The position numbers were made by a program, and so were the translations under genes. From Arctopsyche grandis (taxonomy: Eukaryota; Arthropoda; Insecta; Trichoptera; Hydropsychidae), in the NCBI RefSeq assembly GCF_051622035.1, contig NC_135357.1, forward strand, positions 13,537,001 to 13,601,000: a DNA stretch of 64,000 bases. Reading direction: 5' to 3'. Under the pieces are notes generated by a model that ran no database searches, was not told the DNA's origin, and saw only the letters and a program-made list of their open reading frames with translations. Positions 26,512 to 40,146 of the stretch are shown piece after piece (position 1 is the first letter of the stretch; every line of letters starts with the position of its first letter).

Positions 26512-26686
26512 TAAATGTGTTTTAATAAATCAGATGAATATATCGTTTTTGGGTTTGAAATAATGATTAAACTTAGATCTCAATTTTAGGAAAACTCATG
26601 TAAACTGATTCCTTAAAATTCCACATAAAAAAGAATACAAATCGTAAGCACATTTATAGTGTCTTTTATACATATGTACTTTGTAG

Positions 26687-29600
26687 GTTGCAAGCACTTG
26701 AAAAATGTATCGAAGAAGTGCCCGAAAGCGAGATGCGGCAATTGAGTGGCGAAGCTGCTTCTGTACTACTCAAAGCCAAAGGTGCACCAGCCGGAACAGT
26801 AGTCGCACTGTGTCGTCTACATCCTGAGCTGCCAGCTCTTCTGCTTGACGTTGCTTGTGTATTGGACGCAGCCGCTGACAATGCCGAGGAACGTGCAGAC
26901 CTGACGCGACTGCTGAAAGAGGCTGAAACTGCTCTTTCAGACAAATTGCTCAAAGAGAGGATGGAAATTGATACCCTTCAAGATGTGGGCACTCTGAAAA
27001 ACAAAAATTTTTATACAAAATTTATCAAAATCAAAACGAAACTTTAGTGAGTATTTCCACGTATTTGATATCGATTACGTTTCACAGCAATTAATATGTT
27101 TTATTTGTTTTTATTTTTATAGTTATAAACAAAGGAAATTCAACTTATTCCGTGAAGAAAGTGAAGGCTATGCAAAACTTGTAGTAGAGTTAAATCAAGA
27201 TGTAGGTGAAATAGTCGATTCCAAGAGCGTTTTAGAAATCATTAAATCATTAATAGGTATTTGATATATTAATCTTACATGCATGGCTTTTTAATAATTA
27301 TGAATTTCAATTTAGAGGTCTTGATTAATGGAAAAAATTTACTTTTTTTGTTTGATTTTTCAGGTCGTTTCAACTTGGACCCGAATAGAGTCTTGGATAT
27401 TATTCTTGAATCTTTCGAATCGAGATATGAAAATGAAGATTTGTTCATTCCATTGATAAAATCGTATATGAGTGATCCACAGATTGTCTGCGAAGTGTTG
27501 GGCTTTAAATTTGCAGCACATTCCGATGAAAGTGCTCCCCATGGTCTATATGTAATAACAGCTCTATTATTGCAACACGATATTATATCATTGGATGATA
27601 TTTATTCTTGGGTACAATTTTTTTAATATTAAAATTTGTAACTGTGATTAACTAGATTTTTATAAATATTTTTACTACCCATTTACAGTTGAAACCTGAT
27701 GATTCTATCATATGGAGAGAAAGTGAGCAAGAAATGCAAGATGCTCAAGAATATGTTCGTCGTATGACAATTATTTGCACTAACAAGCAGCCTGGTGATG
27801 TGGAACCAACTGATCCAAAAGATAATTTTGTAGTAAGTTTTGTATTTTGAAATGTATTTATGTATGTACATACATATATAAAATTATTTATTATTGATTT
27901 TTTTAGGAACCGGTTACTGATTTGGGTAATCAAAAATTGCGTTTAGGTGCAGCGTTATTAGAAGTGGGATGTTGGAATGTTTTCCATGCTTTATCTGCAC
28001 GGCTTCCAGAATACCGTGCTTCTGCATATCCACCAGCGACTAAAGCTTTGTGTGCTATGTTGCATTCCATTATTCATCCTTTATATACGCAGTCAGTATT
28101 AGTCTCATTTTCAGTTTGTTTTTTTATAAAATAAAAAAAAATTTAATTAAATATTTTATTCAGGCACTGCCCCATCGCTCCAAATATAAAATCGAAACCA
28201 ATGAAGCAGTTGACAAATAAACTAGCTGTACCCCCAGTTAAAGACTGGGCAGATTTACGGCAAATTGTCATACCTGCTCTTGCAACTCTGGGACCTGCAC
28301 TTCAAAACGATTCTGTTCTTATGTACAAGGTGAATATATTTTAAATTTTTCAATAAAATATTAAATGTAAATTAAACATATTGTAACCTGATTTAATTTC
28401 CAGATTGTACGGATTTGTAAAACGGCTCGTTCTTTAGAAGATGATCCATTACGTCATGACATTCTGTCTATTTTGGATTCTGCAATATTGCCAGCCCTTT
28501 CATACATGGACTGTAACTGTTGTATGGCTGAAGAAGTCTACAGCCTGCTTAAACTTTATCCGTATCAATATAGGTGCATATGTATACAATTGTAAAAACT
28601 CGCATATCAGTGCAAATCTTTCCATTTTATATTTACGTCTTATTCGTCGAACTATGTAGATACTGTTTATATGCGAGATGGAAAAATGAAGCGCCACTTA
28701 GGCATGCGTCACTGTTACGTCGTAGAGCAGATGCTCAGCGACAAATAAAAGCCATCATGAAAAGAGTAAGCAAAGAAAATGTAAAACCTCAGGGAAGACT
28801 CATTGGGAAACTCAGTCACGCCGCTCCTGCTTTTTTCTTTGATTATGTTCTTCTGCAGATTCAAATTTACGATAATCTTATAGGTAATCTTTTAAATTGC
28901 GAATCTTCACCTATTAAAACTATATATTCATATATGTATATTGGTGAAAATTCTGTTTTAGGACCTGTGGTCGAGTCTCTGAAGTATTTAACATCCTTAT
29001 CATATGATATGCTGGGATATTGCTTAGTAGAAGCATTAGGTGGAGGTCGGCGTGCTCGTGTACAGCCTGATGGAGCAAGTGCTGCTCCTTGGCTTCAAGG
29101 ATTAGCAGCTTTTTGTGGTGCTGCTTGTAAAAAATATGCTATAGATCTCACTGCACTTCTTCAATTTGTTGCAAATCAATTGAAAGCAAAAAAAAGGTTT
29201 TGGCATAACAATTTTCATCAATTAATTCATAATTATATGTGTATAGATGTCTACAATATATTGCTATTTGTTTCAGTCTGGACCTTCTAATTTTAAAAGA
29301 AATAGTTCAAAAGATGGCCGGTATTGAAGCCGCAGAGGAAATGACTGCTGAACAATTAGATGCAATGTCTGGTGGAGAACTATTACGCGGAGAAGTAAAA
29401 AGCAATTTATAATTAGCACATACGTATATTTCCTTCAAAATTATTATTTTATCTTGATATTTTATGATTATTTTTAGGCTGGGTATTTCAGCCAAGTTCG
29501 TAACACGAAAAAATCATCACAACGTCTCAAAGAAGCTTTGATGAGTGGAGGTGAAGGATTAGATGCTGCGCTTTGTCTATTGGCCGCTCAACAGCGTCAG

Positions 29601-32600
29601 TGTTGTGCTTATCGTGAAGATGGAGCTGAAGGTGCACCCCGTGCTCATCTCAAACTTGTAGGTCGTCTTATCGATCAATGTCAAGATGCACTTGTCCAAT
29701 TTGGAGTATTTCTTGCTACTACTCATACCCACGACGAATATTCTTCTCGTCTTCCTTCAATTGAGGTACTATATTTATTGATTAAAGAAAGCTTTTACTG
29801 CTATTTAGATATTTATGTATTTATTTATTTTAATTTTTAGTCAATGCTTGAAGATTATCATATTGGTGCAGATGTAGCGTTCTTTTTGGCTCGTCCTGCT
29901 TTGTCTTGGAGTATAACTGCTCGTTATGAAAAGCTTAGACGCGAAAACATTGATGGCAAAAGAGTAACTGCTGCCACGAAACAACAACGTTATACCGAGG
30001 CAGCATCTATGGCAATGGCACCAATTGTATCCGCTATTATATGCACTCTGCCATCAAAAGTACATGCACATTTTGAGAAATATTTTTAGAATATGTAAGT
30101 TGAAGTTTCATATGTAATATGAGGGTTGAATCTCCACTACTTTTTAGGTTTGGGATGACATATCACCTGAGTTTTATGTGACGTTTTGGTCTCTCACCAT
30201 GTATGATTTACAAGTGCCGACAGAAAGTTATAAGCGTGAAATTGATCGCTTGAAAGCACTTGCTTCATCTGCTGGATCTGAGAATAATTCCAGTAGTAGT
30301 TCAAATGTTACAAAAGGTCGAAAAGAACATGAACGGTATAATACTTTAATTGAAAAGTTACAGGTTGGCTATATTTTAATTGACTTACATTAAATAATCA
30401 CGTATGAAATCATTGATGTATGTAAATATGTTATTTAGGATGAGAAAAGAAAACAACAGGAGCATGTCGAACGAGTGATGTATCGTTTGCAGCAAGAAAA
30501 AGACACGTGGTTTCTTTCCCGTTCTTCTAAATATGCAAAGAATGAAACCATCACTCAATTTATGCAACTTTGCCTGTTCCCCCGGTGTTTATTTACGGCA
30601 ATGGATGCTATATATTGTGCTCATTTCCTACACACACTGCATTCTTTTAAGACTGCTAACTTTCCTACACTTCTGTGCTATGACCGAGTAAGAATATTTC
30701 TATTTTAAGTGTTTACATATTTTAATTTAATGTGTGTTTTACACTATTAAATTAAATATGTGTTTAATTTCAGTTGTTCTGCGACATCACCTATACTGTA
30801 ACATGCTTAACAGAAGGTGAAGCGGCTCGCTATGGAAGATTTTTGGAAGCTGTTTTGGCTACTGCAATGCACTGGCGATCCGATGAATCAGTATTCCAAC
30901 GCGAATGTGCACATTATCCTGGATTTGTTACCAAATTTCGTGTATCAAACAAGTTTTCAGATGCCAATGATCACGTTGGATATGTTCACTTCAGGTATAA
31001 ATTAATTTATTCATATGCGAATTTTTATCTTAATGTATAAGATTATTTATATGGTTTGTGCATAATCATCTATATTTAATTTCAGACACGTTTGCCATAA
31101 ATGGCACTTTAAAATTACTAAAGCCATGTTGGTTTGTTTGGATTCTCGTGACTATGTCCAAATCCGCAATTCTTTAATCGTACTTATACGCATTTTACCT
31201 CAATTTCCTATACTGACTAAACTGAGTCAAGTTATAGCACATAAAATTGAGAAGGTAACTTCTTAAGGTTTTTACTTGTTTTATTTATGTTTTGAATAAT
31301 GTGTTATAAATATTAATTATCTCTTAGGTTAGAGATGAGGAGAAAAATCATCGACAGGACTTGTTTATTTTGGCAACGAGTTACAGTGGCCAATTGAAAG
31401 CACGTGCTTCAAGCATGCTGCGTGATGAAGATTTTCATAAAATGGGTAGCGGAGAAGTCCCTGATACCTTGAATAATTCTTCGTCAGCAGTTAATGGTGA
31501 TTCACAAAATGGTAATAATTTATTTAATGTACATACATGTTCCTGTTTTCATATTCTAACAAAGCGCATTGGTATCTTTTAAAATTAACATCCTTTTTTT
31601 TTTTTCGGCAATACAATTTACAAAAATTATAAATATTCCATAAACCACGTTCAAATACCATTTTAAAAACACCCATTAAAATGCTAATAGAAAAATCACT
31701 AGTAAAAAAATGTTAAAGCAAAAGGCACTTACAATTGAGTCAGTTATCTGGAGTGAATTATTAAAAATTATTTTTATATTCAGTCCACCTCCCCTCGGTA
31801 TTATGGAATTTGGACACCTTTGCGCTCTATATTAAACTTGGTAATATTGTTTAATTATTATATAGCTATATTTAGTTTGAAAATTTAATTTTTACACAGA
31901 TAAAGACACAAGGAGGGAAACAGGAAAGGATCGCAAGCCTTCAAAAATATCTGATACATCAACGGAGAAGGATTCTAAAAGGGATTCCAATCAGCAGTCA
32001 GTTAAATTATGAATTATCTATTAAATATAATTATTTATTTATTAGTAAATTTTCATTTTGTTTTAATTTAGATTTAAAGGGGGTAACATTGAAAGACGTT
32101 CTGAAGGATCTAAAGATTGGGAAGGAAGAAATACCGCTAAAACTGTTACTCGTGAAGATGATCTTCGACGTAAAGATCGTATTTCCAATGAAAGAAATTA
32201 TAGGGTTTGTTCCATTATCATTCTTTTATTCGTGCATTATTTTTAATCAACAAAAATAACGTGAATTATTACAATTCTTAGGAAGAAAGATTTTCAGAAA
32301 TAAGCCCCGCTACAGGAGTTAGTAACAATTCAGATGAGATTTCTTTACTTACGAATGCCTCTAATAATATATCTCGCATTCAACAAGAAACCTCTGAGCG
32401 TGGTAAATTAATTTCTAGAATAATTGAATTATATTTTGTTACATATAATTATATTTAATTTCACATATTTGTGTTGCAGACATGAAAAGAAGAAAAATTG
32501 AAGAAAATTCTACAATAAAGGTTAGTATCAGCTGTAAGTGACGTATGCAGCCGGCTTGTGGTTTGGAGATTGGGCTGATGATGTGACTATATAATGAATA

Positions 32601-35412
32601 TCCTCTGAAAAAAAAGTGTTGTGCCAACGAAGTGATAAATTTAAGACATTGATTGTATAAAAATCATAAACTATAGTGCACCGAAACGAAAATGAACAGT
32701 TAAAAGTCCTTACGTTAAACAGCCATATTAAAATATATAATTAAATAACTTCTAATCAAGAATATTTTCAAGTCCGAGTTTTTCAAGACCCCAATAACCT
32801 ATACACAATGTCTATGGAAAATATCGTTCTAATGTGACTTCACCACCGAAATTGGTATTAGTATTACTACTTCACACCTAGCTATGTAAAGAAATGTGTA
32901 CAAAGAAGAACCTTCATAGCATTGAACTGAAATTATAAATCACTCAGTATGGAATTAATATAATGAAATAAATCAACATCCACTTGAAGTCTATGAGTAT
33001 CTCAAGAAATTATCTCTTATTGTAATATGTACAGATATCAGATGGAAGAACAATTATATGGACTACATTGAAGAAAACTATTGCATTGTAAGAAATTAGC
33101 TAAAGCTACCAATACTTTTTGTAACTTATCAAATTTCAAAATTCATAGAAAATTGAAAATGGATACCACAATCTTTCGAATATTTTTTACACTTTTATTG
33201 GAATTTACGAATCCAAAGTTGGCTTGTGAAATTACTGGAAAAATCAGACCCCGAATTAATACAGTGCGACACCTGTTGGATTGGAAAAAATCTGTATAGG
33301 ATTTCAAAGCGGAACCCAAATAATGAGGAATCAAACAGCCTGCAAAATGAACCAACATAATGAAACCCATGCGCAAGTCTAAACGAGCTTAAAGGATTTA
33401 AATTGCTACAGCAGCAGTGAGGAAAATTCAACATTCACCTTCGAATGAATTGATCGATCAACGTTGTACTATAGCAAACCATACATACTACAAAACAAAT
33501 TTTGCGAATAGTCCCAATTTCAAAACTAATACAATTCACATCTAGCATTTCTTGGATAAAATTCTGACTCCACATTAAGAAGAATCTGGTTGATAATCTT
33601 CACATACCATAAAGCCATACATGTGCAATCAATTCGGGATGGAAGGACTTGGAGGCTAATGTACAATAACAATGAATGGTGACGCTTTTCATTTTGTATG
33701 TTGTACAAATCAAATCTACATAGTATTGATGGGAATTAATTATACTACTACAGTCCGCATGAAGAATATTTCACTCAGAAGACAGAAGAATAAATATTTT
33801 CCTTGGAGTTTGGAGTTGGAGTTGGAGTTTGGAGTTTGGAGTTGGAGACAAACCTGGAATAATAAATACATCAAGATAATTATAAAACTATAAGAAGAAC
33901 TAAATTAAAATCGAAAATTTCAAAGAAGATTATCCGAATATACTGGAAGATAAACTGAGAAGATTATGTTAAAATAAAATAACCTTTGATAGACAAATTA
34001 AAATTAAAAGTGATCTTTTAGCTTCTATCCTAGTGAACTTGTCAAGTAATGCTATTTATTCAGCCCAATCTTCTTCCATATTGCCGATTTGATCATTCGT
34101 CATGTGAGTATATTAAAATTTTTAGTGAATATTTTGGTAAACCAAATGTAAAATCTAACTATTTTAACAAATGATCTTGTCGATACAAATGACATATCAT
34201 TGTCCGGCGGAAGACTTAAATTATCTTTTTCTCATATAAAATGGTATGAACTGAGCGAATATCAATAGTAATATATTTAATTATTATGTATCTAGTACAT
34301 TTAAAATATTAATATGTCTAACATTCTGTTTTTAACCATAGAACAAGTATTTTTTTGTAAATTAAAACTACTCTGTAACATTTTGTTGAAAATCAATTAA
34401 TATCGAATTGTGAATTAGTCCTTCATTGTGCATTTATACATGCCATATTCGTACATAATAAAAAATAATATTTATTATAGCAAGTGTGTGCACAGGGTAA
34501 TAAAGATCGAGAAAGAGATTCTTCACCTAATGAAAAGAGAACCCGTGGTGGCAGTAAGTCTGCAGTAACTGTACGAAGTTCTAGCAGCAGTAAACTGAGA
34601 GGACCAGAAGACAGAGAAGCCCGAAAAGAAAGAAAATTAGGTCGAAAAAGAGTGAGTTCATCAAATTTTTTTCTTTACTGAAAAAGTATTTCCATTTACA
34701 TTTTTACTTAAACAACAATCTCTTCTAGGATCGAACTGATGAAACCGTTATTTTAGAACAAAAACGACGTAGAGACGATCAGAAAGGTAAAAAGTTTAGA
34801 ATATTTGAAGTTTATATGAATAAAGTAGTGTAATTGTTCCATATATCTACCGTCTTTCCCTGAAAATAAGTGTAGTGTAGTTTTCGAGTGTAAAATGAAT
34901 ATAAGACCGGGTCTTATTTTCAGGGACAGACGGTAATATTAAATACGTATTAGTATCCCATTTGACCGTTTTATTAATCTTGAATGACGAAACATATATG
35001 ACACGTTATTTGAGGATCAAATACTTGAATTTTTCCATTAGTCCAAATATCCGAATTTACAACCTATCCATTATATATTATATTCATATAAAATCTGAAA
35101 TGTAACTACCAAATTTGTCTTGTGATTGAAATTGAATTTAAATTTGAAAAAAGATTTTTAAAAATCATGGTTCATTCAATTTATTATTTGCAGGTCATCA
35201 AAATGGGGACCAAGATGATCATCATGCCGAAAAGCATCATCATAAGCGGGTTAATTATATTTTTATAATATAATTTTAGTGTTCTCTTTTCTGTGTATCT
35301 GATTGATTTTTCTTATTTGCAGGAGAAGTCTCCGTACAGGGACAGATCCCATGAAAGGCAAGATTCTAGAGATAAACAATATCCTTTTAATATAAAATTA
35401 AAATCTACGTAG
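26687..35412 (+). CDS. THOC2: THO complex subunit 2, 5' incomplete
   Basis: THOC2 is the scaffold of the nuclear THO/TREX complex that couples transcription to mRNA export. Coding exons read here: 26687-27046, 27123-27256, 27364-27611, 27689-27832, 27907-28091, 28164-28329, 28404-28573, 28660-28883, 28962-29196, 29277-29394, 29478-29765, 29841-30059, 30148-30363, 30439-30687, 30774-30994, 31086-31254, 31328-31511, 31900-31996, 32072-32204, 32282-32402, 32480-32520, 34481-34651, 34729-34786, 35194-35249, 35323-35412. They give about 1431 residues against 1593 in human. Matches to human include [82 protein letters not shown] and [20 protein letters not shown]. The C-terminal quarter (from about 31400) is charged and rich in R, K, E, D and S, as in the family. 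The N-terminal start and perhaps 35-45 residues are missing from what I could find. The last exon is the least certain; another acceptor at 35611 could give a different short end. Confidence 0.95.
32521..34480 (+). other. THOC2 long intron
   Basis: This intron is about 2 kb, far longer than its neighbours. It has no bounded transposon that I can define. A GGAGTTT/GGAGTTG tandem repeat lies at 33806-33846. Confidence 0.6.
34850..34933. mobile_element. 84-bp foldback MITE in a THOC2 intron
   Basis: Arms CCGTCTTTCCCTGAAAATAA and TTATTTTCAGGGACAGACGG are flanked by TA at 34848-34849 and 34934-34935. The TA duplication suggests a Tc1/mariner-type source. Confidence 0.65.
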
Positions 35413-35415
35413 TCT

Positions 35416-35520
35416 ATTGGGGAGAGACCACAGTTATTATCCTGTTTATTAGTATGTCACTTGAGCAGTTACAGTACTATGTGGTTATAGATTGGCCAAT
35501 TACTATGGTCTTTCCCTTAG
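35416..35520. mobile_element. Small inverted-repeat element after the THOC2 stop
   Basis: GGGGAGAGACCACAGT pairs with ACTATGGTCTTTCCC about 100 bp away. It starts a few bases after the THOC2 stop at 35410-35412, in the 3' UTR or last intron. Confidence 0.45.
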
Positions 35521-35733
35521 TGTTGCACTGATTCTTAAAAATTTATATCGATAATATTTTAAGTATGTATATTGAAAAATATATTTATCCTTAATTTAAA
35601 AACACCAGGAGGTCAAACGAAAACAAATTACGAAGGTGATCGTCGATGATAATAAATTCTTGAAGGATCAACTATTTCAAATTTGTTTCCTTTTATTTTT
35701 TTATATTTATTGTCAATAAGTTCTCCAAACATT

Positions 35734-35750
35734 AATAAAACCTTAATAAA
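35734..35750 (+). terminator. Candidate poly(A) signals of THOC2
   Basis: Two AATAAA motifs, 35734-35739 and 35745-35750, follow the last THOC2 exon by about 320 bp. Confidence 0.5.
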
Positions 35751-35984
35751 GTAATTCAATGTAAAATTGCCGCTTTTTATTAATATTTTATTAAAGTTAT
35801 GTAAAATTGGTAGAAATCTTCAGCAATTCAATTGCATTTTAACAGAAGATTCTTCTTCTTTCTCACTTGCTCAGTGCTGATCGTCGTGATCATTTATTTC
35901 ATCAAGGATCTGGTAGATGTTTCACATCAACTCCTTCTGATCATGTACCAAGTCGAAAGCAGCGTTTAGGGACGATCCCTTTAA

Positions 35985-36240
35985 TTCTTTGATTTAATCT
36001 AACCATCTTGTGGGAGACTCTCCTCTCGCTCGCCTTTCGTCTAGTGTTCCGGTGACTACTATCTTCTCGAGATTATCTACATTCTCCCTGGCATAATGGC
36101 CAAAGTACGAAAGAATGCTTTTTCTACATGTTGTGGAGAGCTTGAAAGTGAAAGTCTCTGAGGATGGAGATGTTCGTATATTGCGGTCCATGGAATGCAC
36201 AACATCTGCCTTCAGCACCACCAAATATGTAATTTTCTCT
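35985..36240 (-). mobile_element. LINE fragment, RT C-terminal region
   Basis: The minus-strand frame holds KLSTTCRKSILSYFGHYARE, then LEKIVVTGTLDERRARG and SPTRW. This is the tail found in RTE-like insect endonuclease-reverse transcriptases (a LxFFGHIxR ... GKxxGxRSRGRSPTRW pattern). It belongs to a different family from the LINE at 1-2105. Only the end of the polymerase is present. Confidence 0.75.
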
Positions 36241-36469
36241 ATATTTTTTAGCTTCCATGTCTAAACTCATTAAATGCAATGAGGATCACCAGACGGATTT
36301 TCGTTCTTCTCATTATAGGACGATTTTTCCATATCTTTATCAGATTGTCGTCGCCATTCTCACCAGTCCTATTCATCTGCAGATTTCTAATTGACAAAAG
36401 GAATTTCAGATCCAAACAGCGCTAAGTGATGAATTAATAAACAGAACAATCGAGAATGCGAAAGCTTCA

Positions 36470-36664
36470 AGGTATGTTCATACCTATCCAGCACGACCCG
36501 AATCCTGCAAGTACGGACAGTATTCTTTATTACATTATATTCTATATGGATGCGCATGCGCGAATGAAGTATGAATACGTCCATATAATGTTCCAAAGAA
36601 TATTATCCGCACTTGCATGACACCTGCAGGATACGGGTCGTGCTGGATAGGTATGAACAGACCT
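36470..36664. mobile_element. Harbinger-type MITE, family H copy 2
   Basis: It matches the MITE at 6017-6235 over its length, with ends AGGTATGTTCATACCTATCC and the complement of AGGTCTGTTCATACC. The flanks are TCA at 36467-36469 and 36665-36667. An internal segment is shorter than in copy 1. Confidence 0.8.
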
Positions 36665-36699
36665 TCACTTGAATAAAAAAAATATTTACAATTTCGAAA

Positions 36700-37479
36700 T
36701 CCAAATAACACAGAGTCGATTTAAAATGTATGTTGATATTTTTTAATGAAAACTTGGAGGAAGAAGAAGATGGACAGGTTTTTAAGGTTCTGGGCCATAC
36801 AACATGGGGGCGCGTTTATACGCTTATGTTGGTAGACAGGATCCATCATTCATCGAGTGATTGCGACCGTTACTTTGCTAGGACTTGTGCTCGTGCTTCT
36901 GACAAATTCTCGGGATCTCTTCGTATCACGAAAGCCGTAAGTTGGCCTCACGACACTCATATTGTACAGTACACATTATATTAAACACTTGTGAAAATCG
37001 AATCCGACGCGGCCGTCTTTCCTGGCGATAAAGTTTTCTCTCCCAGTACACGGAATCGTAATAAATTAAAAATTTAGACCACTTTTTATGAAGTACAACA
37101 TACATATACATAATAGAAGTCCAGTGGGACTAGTCAAAACACGTTGTATTGGCGTGGGGCCATGCCTGACTTGAATCGAGCCGGCGAGCCCTCCGCCATA
37201 TTGTTTGGGCGACGTGGCCACCATTTGCAACTACATATCGACAAGACATCGACTCAATGCCGTTTCTTTCCATTCCATTGTGTTCGACATTGCATGCTGC
37301 CTTTCTTTCCATGCTGCCGCGTATGAACTTCTTTTGCGTCTGTGGGGATTTAACACAACTTGTACCGTACGAAACTAGGTCGATGATATCACCTATTTCC
37401 CTCATCGAACTCAATCTGTACAAATAACATCATCGCGTCCTGTTCTTACATGAAAGTCAACTTTGGCTGAAATACCTCC
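36700..37479. other. Unassigned intergenic stretch
   Basis: Two more GC-rich patches with open frames (36730-36984 + and 37130-37423 -) match nothing I recognise. No terminal repeats were found. Confidence 0.3.
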
Positions 37480-37739
37480 TTTCGAACTAGGACAAAGACA
37501 CCATAAACTCGCTCCAGATACGCAATCACTACGCATCAAACATGGGACACAAAGGAAGACCTCGACCCCTTTGAAATCTTCCAGAACGTGATCTCACCAG
37601 CCCAGCTACAAGTTGCACAAGCAACACCTATATAAACCAGCGCATCGTCCCCAGATGCCAGTGATCTTCAAGATCTCGACACGGCTCATTCCAGCGAATC
37701 TCCTACCTACTTCGCTTTTCATACAAATACACCTGTATC

Positions 37740-40146
37740 CAGTGGCGGACTGGCCATACAAGCGAACATGCCCGATGGCATGTGGGCCCCACTATCTGTT
37801 AGAAAATATGGGCCCTCAGTAAAATTAAATAACTTTTTAACTATTTATAGGATATTGCAACTTTGGGACCTAAAGTTTGGGTATTTCAACAAAACAAATT
37901 TCTTACGATATACACAAAAAACTAATACCTGCTTTAACAGCCCAAGGATCGGTTAACTTTTTTTATTAGGCTCGAAATGTAAGTTTCAACATTTGCGTGG
38001 GCCCTTTTGCCGGGCCCATTTCCAACGTCAATATTATGTATATACTGTGGCGGCTCGCTTATACGACATGGTCGAGTTTGGTTGCCTTCCTGCGAGTGGG
38101 GACCAACCCGGCTGGGTTCGGAGAGCTGCTACCCACTCTGTCTTCAGCTGTCATATAATAAACACGTGCATTAACATGCCAGTCGTCTCATTCGTTCATC
38201 CCCTATACTGGTGACCCCCGACATCGAGCCACGCAGCCTCGATCAATTTCAACATGCCGCTCATCCCTGCCTCGCCGAGCCAGGCGGGGAAGCTACCCGC
38301 CGCGCCCCCATCGCCATCAACACGCGTCGCGGCCCGCGGGTGACAATAAACGAGCAGACACGGCTACCTACCTATCTACCTATCGACTGGAGTCCAGCCA
38401 CAACGTCGACGACAGGTGTTTTTAAAAAATGGGGGAGCGAATGAGACGACGATCTTGACAGCTGGATGTGGAGTCATGCGCGATCCACTACACATAGAAC
38501 GGTCATCCAGCACCACAAGACATACACCACCTCAGCACCATCATCATCATCATCATCATCAAGGCCCCGTCCGTCCCCACGAGCGTCGTCACGCCGAGAC
38601 GGGCGGTAGCGCTACAACACCTCCACGAGCCACAACGACTCACAGTCCAGCTCGGAGTATCATCGACCACATCGATGCCCCTGCCACCCCTGCCGCCCCC
38701 GCCGCCCCACCAACCGACATCAGCCTCGGAAGAGCGGCGCCGCCGCAGCATCGCATCGCGCGACCATCGGACCACCCACCGTCCTGCTCGCGACGTCACC
38801 GCCCTCGAATCTACCGACCATTCAGGGCGGTACACCTATGTACACAGCGGATGACCCACGTCAACAATTTTTTTTCTCCCCACGTAATAATTTTTTCTCT
38901 TTGTGTAACAATAATTTTTTTCTTTTGTAAAATTTGTTTCTTTGTAATTTTGGTATCGCTGATGCTGGGGGGGGAGTGATGTGGCGGCTCGCTTATACGA
39001 CATGGTCGAGTTTGGTTGCCTTCCTGCGAGTGGGGACCAACCCGGCTGGGTTCGGAGAGCTGCTACCCACTCTGTCTTCAGCTGTCATATAATAAACACG
39101 TGCATTAACATGCCAGTCGTCTCATTCGTTCATCCTCCATAATACCAATACCTATGTAACAACTAACTACTGAAATAAAAATGGGAATAAACAAATTTTC
39201 GTGAAAAATATAAACATAATTGCTTAAAACAATTGTGATAGGACGATTCATCATCAACCAGCGATTTAAATTTACTTCATACTTTCAAAATAACATTTGA
39301 TTATACTTCGATGATATAGTAAGATTTAAATACACAATTTTAAACAGTTTCCGAATATAAAATCTATTCCTAATTTAGACACATCCATGTAAATAGAAAT
39401 ATAGGATAGGGGCCCCCTCCCCAAAATCCCGATTTTCGATTAACATTCATTGAAAATATTATGCATTTTTTTCAAGGACGTAATTTGGGGGGGCCATAGG
39501 GGGCACTCGCCCCTCTAAACTAAGGAATAGTGTGAATTTAGAAAATATTATGAATTTAATGATTAATGAGATACTACGGATCTATGAATGCTACGTTTAT
39601 TTCTTATGTATGTTACTTTTGGGTAATTAATAAAATAATCGCTGCTATGTGCTTTGAAGAGAAACAAAACAAAACTTTATCTATTGTTATTACGTACATG
39701 TACATAGATAAAGTGAAAAGACAGTTGGTAGAAATTAAGTTAATTGTTAGTTTTTTGATGACTCAGTTTGATGGTCGATTAATGTTGACCATGTGAAGAT
39801 TTGTGGAAAAAAATTTTCGCCTGCGGCGCTTTTTTCTCTTTACATAATATTTTTATATAATTACTTTTTCAAAAATATATATTTTTTCATATTTTATAAC
39901 TCAATAAGGTGTATGCAAAGAATATTTTCCATTTTTATTCCGATATAAAAAAGATTTTTTGAAAAAAAATTCAATTTGACCAATCTTTGCCTGCCCCCCC
40001 CAAGCAAAAAGCTGAAATAACGTCCCTGACGTGGTGGAAAGAAGAAAATTTTGTTATATGGGGGGGGGGCCGACAAATTTTTTTAACCCTGGAGGGGCCC
40101 CCTTTGACTCCTGGCATGCACTGATTTCAGTCCCAGTCCGCCACTG
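37740..40146. mobile_element. hAT element with perfect 8-bp duplication, host of an LTR element
   Basis: Ends CAGTGGCGGACTGG and CCAGTCCGCCACTG are flanked by CCTGTATC at 37732-37739 and 40147-40154, an exact 8-bp duplication. The element holds a small LTR retroelement (38046-39141), and without it measures about 1.3 kb. No transposase was seen. A further pair, CAAGGACGTWATTT near 39472 and AAATAACGTCCCTG near 40014, may mark another nested hAT-like element. Confidence 0.85.
38046..39141 (+). mobile_element. Small non-autonomous LTR retroelement (TRIM-like)
   Basis: Two 162-bp LTRs (38046-38207 and 38980-39141) are nearly identical and start TGTGGCGGCTCGC. A 4-bp duplication ATAC lies at 38042-38045 and 39142-39145. 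TGGTGACCCCCGAC right after the first LTR resembles a binding site complementary to tRNA-Trp, as used by CsRn1-type Gypsy elements. A G-rich polypurine tract precedes the second LTR. The 770-bp interior is GC-rich, contains a CAT repeat and has no polymerase, so it depends on another element. LTR identity and the intact duplication point to a young insertion. It looks whole as a non-autonomous unit. Confidence 0.85.

Noticed and set aside
25871-26514. Frames on both strands at the foldback element
   Set aside because: They mirror each other across the inverted arms, as expected for a palindrome rather than a gene.
33081-33434. Frames in the long THOC2 intron as an extra exon
   Set aside because: No family match, and the exons at 32480-32520 and 34481-34651 join in frame without it.
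38208-38225. tRNA-like sequence
   Set aside because: It is a primer-binding site of an LTR element, not a tRNA gene. No complete tRNA cloverleaf was found in the window.
38416-38979. 187-codon frame as a host gene
   Set aside because: It lies wholly inside the small LTR element between its two LTRs and is driven by GC-rich composition and a CAT repeat.
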